Under the pieces are notes generated by a model. The model had not been told where the DNA came from. It was given only the letters and a program-made list of their open reading frames with translations, and searched no databases. Below are positions 33,631 to 38,893 of a stretch of DNA of 38,893 bases, one piece after another; position 1 is the first letter of the stretch; each line of letters opens with the position of its first letter. The DNA is from Staphylococcus edaphicus. Lineage in GTDB: Bacteria > Bacillota > Bacilli > Staphylococcales > Staphylococcaceae. The position numbers were made by a program, and so were the translations under genes. The stretch covers positions 1 through 38,893 of the forward strand of contig NZ_MRZN01000022.1 of assembly GCF_002614725.1 (NCBI RefSeq). The letters are read 5' to 3'.

Positions 33631-33685
33631 AAAAAAAAGAATGAGCTAACGATGCTTAATAACCAAGCCTATCGTTACATCTCAT
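33631..33685 (-). terminator. yabA terminator abutting the trmN6 ribosome binding site
   Basis: Minus-strand hairpin with three stacked stems, ATGAG / CTCAT, TAACGAT / ATCGTTA and GCTT / AAGC, then TCTTTTTTTT. The T run is immediately followed by GGAGGG, the SD of trmN6. Confidence 0.88.
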
Positions 33686-33734
33686 CCTCAATTACGTCAC
33701 ATCATTATCTATTTTTCATTCAAAATCAATTCAG

Positions 33735-34076
33735 CTATTCGCTTAATACTTCAAGACAGAATAAACAATCATCGCCTTTTCTGTGTTTACCGAATAACTC
33801 GCCGTTACAAATATGAAATCCCTCTTTATAAAGCATTGCTAAATTGTCTTTACTGCGGAGTGGTTGTTTATTTGGCAATTTCTTTCCATTCTCAACCACT
33901 TTCGTTTTTTCTTCTTTATCTATCAAAGTTTTTAAATTTTCATTTTCTATTTGTAAGGCGACATTTTCTTCGATTACTTCGACGGTAAGATGTTTCAAAT
34001 TCGCCATATCAGTGTTGATTTGATTTATGTTCGACTCTAAATTTGCTAATTTCTCAAATATGTCGCTACGATTCAA
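33735..34076 (-). CDS. yabA: Replication initiation control protein YabA, TTG start
   Basis: Limits re-initiation by binding DnaA and the DnaN clamp. The 113-residue protein has an N-terminal coiled coil (about 1-55, which forms a tetramer in the B. subtilis protein), a linker, and a C-terminal zinc domain with H88, C90, C104 and C107 ([17 protein letters not shown]). The start codon is TTG (34074-34076), about 11 nt after GGAGG, and that SD overlaps the ricT stop (TAGGAGG). It ends the yaaO-tmk-darA-holB-ricT-yabA block and is followed by a strong terminator. Confidence 0.95.
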   Translation of the reverse strand: MNRSDIFEKLANLESNINQINTDMANLKHLTVEVIEENVALQIENENLKTLIDKEEKTKVVENGKKLPNKQPLRSKDNLAMLYKEGFHICNGELFGKHRKGDDCLFCLEVLSE

Positions 34077-34091
34077 TGTTGTATTGGCCTC

Positions 34092-34895
34092 CTAATTTAA
34101 TGTTTCTAATTCTTCCATTTTATATTCTAACGGTTGTTCTAAACCTTCTACTTTAATTTGCATAGAAATATCTAAAATATTCAAGCCAATGACTTTACCA
34201 TTTCCTTCTGGGGTTTCAATCGCATCGCCTACATCTGGTAATTGCGCACGTGCTTCTTCATAGTAATCATTTTCATACTTAAGACAACACATCAAACGCC
34301 CACACGCTCCTGATATTTTAGTTGGGTTAAGTGATAAATTTTGATCTTTCGCCATTTTGATAGAAACCGGTTCAAAATCACCTAAAAATGTCGAACAGCA
34401 TAATGAGCGACCACACGGACCTATACCACCTAACAACTTAGCTTCATCTCTAACGCCAATTTGTCTTAGTTCAATACGTGTTTTTAACTTTTGAGCCAAT
34501 ACCTTAACTAACTTTCTAAAGTCGACACGTTCATCAGAAGTGAAATTAAATATCACTTTCGATTGATCAAGTGTATATTCACAATTCACCAATCTCATTT
34601 CTAAATCCTGTTGCTGTATTGTTTCTTTACATAGCGCTAATGCCTCATTCGCATCGTATTCGTTCTTTTCATACTGAGTCAAATCATCTTCTGTAGCAAG
34701 ACGCACAATTTCTTTTAATGGTAATGTAACATCTTGGTCTGCAACGTCTAATGGCGCGTACTTCACACGTCCCATTTCCAGACCTCTTTTTGATTCAACT
34801 ACTACCCAGTCTCCAACGTGTAAATTAAAATCCTTTGGTGAATAATATTCCATTTTCCCTGATTTGTGAAAATCTATTCCGACTACATTTTGCAT
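34092..34895 (-). CDS. ricT: PSP1-domain protein RicT (YaaT), regulatory iron-sulfur protein
   Basis: The 267-residue protein has a PSP1 domain and the cysteine clusters PCGRSLCC (C161, C166, C167) and GACGRLMCC (C198, C203, C204). In B. subtilis RicT forms a complex with RicA and RicF that carries iron-sulfur clusters and guides RNase Y-dependent mRNA processing; the same role in Staphylococcus is inferred. The SD AAAGGGGTGA lies in the last codons of holB, 2 nt gap, so the two are coupled. Next to holB and yabA as in Bacillus. Confidence 0.95.
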   Translation of the reverse strand: MQNVVGIDFHKSGKMEYYSPKDFNLHVGDWVVVESKRGLEMGRVKYAPLDVADQDVTLPLKEIVRLATEDDLTQYEKNEYDANEALALCKETIQQQDLEMRLVNCEYTLDQSKVIFNFTSDERVDFRKLVKVLAQKLKTRIELRQIGVRDEAKLLGGIGPCGRSLCCSTFLGDFEPVSIKMAKDQNLSLNPTKISGACGRLMCCLKYENDYYEEARAQLPDVGDAIETPEGNGKVIGLNILDISMQIKVEGLEQPLEYKMEELETLN

Positions 34896-34897
34896 TA

Positions 34898-35827
34898 TTA
34901 ATTCACCCCTTTTATTACAATTTGTTCAAATACCAACATCGGGTTAACATTCTGATTCAATTTTTTATGTGCTTCTGTTATTTGATCATACATCAAAATA
35001 ATTTGGTTGTAAGTTAATTTTTTCGAAAATACCGTCACATCCGCTTGTAAATCTGGATATATCACATCTTGATCCATTCCTACTTTAGCATGCATCACGT
35101 CTTCAAAGAAACCATTTACGGCAGCTAATGTAACTAATTGTAATTTTCTGCTTTTTGCCTGCTTTAACAAATCAACGATAGCTATCAAAGCCATTGAACG
35201 ATTAGTTAAAAGTAATTGACACCATTTGATAATACTTTTGCGTAAGGCCATTAAATCAACTTCTTCATTCAGTGTTACCGCTGTTTCAATTTGCGTTGTG
35301 TATGTACTTAACAATTCTGCCACTGGCCTAGAAATGTCACGTTCAACAAGCCTATCTATAAATTTAGATTTATCAATAGGCTTAAAATAAACATGCTGGC
35401 ACCTTGAATGTATTGTATCTAAAATTTGTTCTGGCTTCGTAGTTAATAAGATCGCTATGGTATTTTCTGGAGGCTCTTCTAAAAATTTCAAAATACTATT
35501 TTCGCCTTGAACTGTAAGTTTCTCAAAAGACTCAATAATATATACTTTATAGTCACCTTCGATTGGCAGTTGGTTCATATGATGTACTAATTGTTCTACT
35601 TGATCCTTTTTTATCGTTGTTTCTTCAGATGATATGTACATAAAATCTGGATGATTAAATGTTTCTACTTTCAACTGACATTGAGCCTCATCATTACATA
35701 AAATCAGTTTCGTAAAATCAATAGCAACTTGTTGCATCGTTTGCGCATCATCACCCTCAAACAAATAGGCGTGTGAGAGTTTGTTTGATTGATATGCTTT
35801 TGTCAGTCTTTCTTGTTCATCCATCAT
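34898..35827 (-). CDS. holB: DNA polymerase III subunit delta'
   Basis: Part of the clamp loader that opens the DnaN ring. The 309-residue AAA+ protein starts with LSHAYLFEGDD, has EEPPENTIAILLTT and the arginine-finger motif HSRCQHVYF. The Walker A lysine is absent (FEGDDAQTMQ), which is expected for delta', a non-hydrolysing subunit. The M1 ATG is 7 nt from AAAGGAG. In Bacillus yaaR lies between darA and holB; here there is a 131-nt spacer instead. Confidence 0.95.
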   Translation of the reverse strand: MMDEQERLTKAYQSNKLSHAYLFEGDDAQTMQQVAIDFTKLILCNDEAQCQLKVETFNHPDFMYISSEETTIKKDQVEQLVHHMNQLPIEGDYKVYIIESFEKLTVQGENSILKFLEEPPENTIAILLTTKPEQILDTIHSRCQHVYFKPIDKSKFIDRLVERDISRPVAELLSTYTTQIETAVTLNEEVDLMALRKSIIKWCQLLLTNRSMALIAIVDLLKQAKSRKLQLVTLAAVNGFFEDVMHAKVGMDQDVIYPDLQADVTVFSKKLTYNQIILMYDQITEAHKKLNQNVNPMLVFEQIVIKGVN

Positions 35828-35892
35828 AAAGTTACTCCTTTATATAAAAAGGCTGCTCATACATAGTTACCTTACAAAGCACATTTCTTAAG

Positions 35893-35952
35893 TGCATAAC
35901 GTATGCATCCTCAATAAAAATGTAATTTGAAAGGTTACCATATATAGCAACC
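35893..35952 (-). other. Two hairpins between darA and holB
   Basis: On the minus strand GGTTGCTA / TATGGTAACC type pairing at 35933-35952 (8 bp with two G-U) lies just after the darA stop, and a perfect TGCATA-3nt-TATGCA hairpin lies at 35893-35907. Neither has a strong T run, so they may be weak terminators or leader structure; holB is probably also reached by read-through. Confidence 0.35.
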
Positions 35953-35958
35953 ATAATG

Positions 35959-36309
<351 letters not shown>

Positions 36310-36314
36310 TTATA

Positions 36315-38277
<1,963 letters not shown>

Positions 38278-38309
38278 TAAATCCCCACTTTTCAAACTTA
38301 AATTCTATT

Positions 38310-38339
38310 TTTATAATTCACTACATTTTAACATGTCAA
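38310..38339 (-). promoter_or_regulatory. Promoter of the yaaO-tmk-darA-holB operon
   Basis: On the minus strand: perfect -35 TTGACA (38334-38339), 18-nt spacer, -10 TATAAA (38310-38315), start near 38303. Confidence 0.75.
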
Positions 38340-38384
38340 AGGATACATCTCTATAGTCATCGTCTTTATCTAATAAAATAACAT

Positions 38385-38400
38385 GCTCATTTTAATGAGC
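38385..38400 (-). other. Perfect hairpin upstream of the yaaO promoter
   Basis: GCTCAT-4nt-ATGAGC, with a second small stem-loop (GGAT..ATCC) just beyond it at about 38405-38421. A T-rich but interrupted tract (ATGTTATTTTATT) follows on the minus strand. It may be a back-up terminator of the upstream rRNA operon. Confidence 0.35.
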
Positions 38401-38466
38401 GAATGGATGTTTACATATCCGATTTTTTCTAAGTTCTTCGAAATGGAAGTTAAACTCCATAAACAT

Positions 38467-38492
38467 AAAAAAAGAGACCCGTTTGGGTCTCT
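38467..38492 (-). terminator. rrn-type terminator, copy A (after the 5S relic)
   Basis: Minus-strand hairpin AGAGACCC-4nt-GGGTCTCT followed by TTTTTTT. It is identical in stem and loop to the terminator at 38737-38761. Confidence 0.92.
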
Positions 38493-38496
38493 AATT

Positions 38497-38557
38497 GCCT
38501 GGCAACGTCCTACTCTTGCGGAACGTAAGTCTGCTACCATTCGCCGCTAAGGAGCTT
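38497..38557 (-). pseudogene. Truncated 5S rRNA relic
   Basis: The 3' ~61 nt match the intact 5S at 38766-38880: the terminal ~35 nt (CTTACGTTCCGCAAGAG, GTAGGACGTTGCCAGGC) are identical, the next ~26 nt carry several changes (for example GCGGCGAATGG for GCGCCGATGG), and homology stops after AGCTCC. The 5' half of the gene is absent, so it cannot make 5S rRNA. Confidence 0.88.
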
Positions 38558-38736
38558 TTACTATCATGAGACAAGCGCTCGCATCTTTTCTCACTTTCTC
38601 TCTTTCCTCACTCACTTACCGCTTGTAAGCTCGTTTCGTCTTTCGTTCAGTTCGTCAGCTTCAAGCGCTTTCTCATAATAGACGATTTATTTGCTTTTCA
38701 GTTCTTCGAACTGCTTAATTTAAACTCCATAAACAT
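38558..38736 (-). other. Structured spacer between the two terminator copies
   Basis: On the minus strand TATTATGAGAAAGCGCT (38664-38680) pairs with AGCGCTTGTCTCATGATA (38562-38579) over about 17 bp with one bulge and one G-U. The stem encloses about 84 nt that includes a CTTAC / GTAAG hairpin and a purine-rich stretch. It looks like an rRNA processing stem or a remnant of rRNA spacer (inference). No gene is seen. Confidence 0.45.
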
Positions 38737-38761
38737 AAAAAAGAGACCCGTTTGGGTCTCT
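38737..38761 (-). terminator. rrn terminator, copy B (after the intact 5S)
   Basis: Minus-strand hairpin AGAGACCC-4nt-GGGTCTCT then TTTTTT, starting 5 nt after the 5S 3' end. It would end the upstream rRNA operon. Confidence 0.92.
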
Positions 38762-38765
38762 AATT

Positions 38766-38880
38766 GCCTGGCAACGTCCTACTCTTGCGGAACGTAAGTC
38801 CGACTACCATCGGCGCTAAGGAGCTTAACTTCTGTGTTCGGCATGGGAACAGGTGTGACCTCCTTGCCATTGTCACCAGA
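38766..38880 (-). rRNA. rrf: 5S ribosomal RNA (end of the upstream rRNA operon)
   Basis: A complete 115-nt 5S gene: it begins TCTGGTGACAATGGCAAGG, has the core CCCATGCCGAACACAGAAGT and ends GTTGCCAGGC. The rest of the operon (23S, 16S) lies beyond the right edge. It differs from the 5S at 977-1091 at several positions in the 5' third and by one compensated helix-II pair. Confidence 0.97.
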
Positions 38881-38893
38881 CAATGAAATGTAT

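Larger units (their letters stand above)
38427..38826. repeat. Direct repeat of rrn 3' end (5S 3' part, terminator and flank), two copies 270 nt apart
   Basis: Copy A spans about 38427-38557 and copy B about 38694-38826. Both contain TTTTC, GTTCTTCGAA, TAAACTCCATAAACATAAAA, the GAGACCC/GGGTCTC terminator and the 5S 3' end. Copy B continues into an intact 5S gene, copy A does not. Confidence 0.85.

Noticed and set aside
33618..33632. Five-residue N-terminal extension of the TrmN6-family protein from a TTG
   Set aside because: That TTG and the next codons form the Shine-Dalgarno sequence GGAGGG of the ATG at 33617.
34898..35827. holB as a broken ATPase because the P-loop lysine is missing
   Set aside because: Lack of a functional P-loop is normal for the delta' subunit; the gene is full length.

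Overview
This window is core chromosome of a coagulase-negative Staphylococcus. Three things support that: AT-rich sequence with strong AAGGAGG-type ribosome binding sites, proteins that read as very close to S. aureus families from end to end (LysS, Pth, Prs, SpoVG, DarA, MetS), and a 16S 5' end whose first variable segment is of the type I associate with the S. saprophyticus / S. xylosus group. The species call is an inference from memory. All supported genes lie on the minus strand, so transcription runs from high to low coordinates.

Layout in the direction of transcription. An upstream rRNA operon ends at the right edge: a complete 5S gene (38766-38880), its terminator, a structured spacer, then a truncated 5S relic with a second copy of the same terminator. 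Next comes a translation, nucleotide and genome-maintenance block: a PLP decarboxylase-family gene (yaaO), tmk, darA, holB, ricT and yabA; then trmN6, a GIY-YIG gene and rsmI; then metS and tatD; then rnmV and rsmA; then veg; then ispE and purR, with the sigma-B-type ridA(yabJ)-spoVG pair; then glmU, prs, rplY. After these comes a tightly overlapped operon pth-mfd-yabM-mazG-rqcP-divIC, followed by yabR, tilS-hpt, ftsH, hslO, cysK, folP-folB-folK and lysS. The left end is another rRNA/tRNA locus: tandem promoters, a diverged 5S gene, eight tRNAs (Val, Thr, Lys, Gly, Leu, Arg, Pro, Ala) and the first ~89 nt of a 16S gene running off the window.

Gene order matches the Bacillus subtilis origin-proximal region as I remember it, with the sporulation-linked and some metabolic genes missing. 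Several of the longer empty spacers sit where Bacillus carries the missing genes. Promoters and intrinsic terminators are readable at many transcription-unit boundaries and are listed separately. Several start codons were moved from the longest open frame because the Shine-Dalgarno sequence fits only the inner start (folB, purR, ispE, metS, trmN6, darA, tmk, yaaO). tilS, divIC and yabA use TTG, and mfd uses GTG.

I found no mobile element, prophage, CRISPR array or accessory system. The most interesting signals are regulatory or RNA-level: the 5S relic and duplicated rrn terminator with a long inverted repeat between the copies, a structured rplY leader behind a promoter buried in the end of prs, a consensus sigma-B promoter inside purR, a perfect inverted repeat next to the hslO -35, a possible plus-strand small RNA upstream of metS, and terminators that abut the next gene with no obvious promoter.
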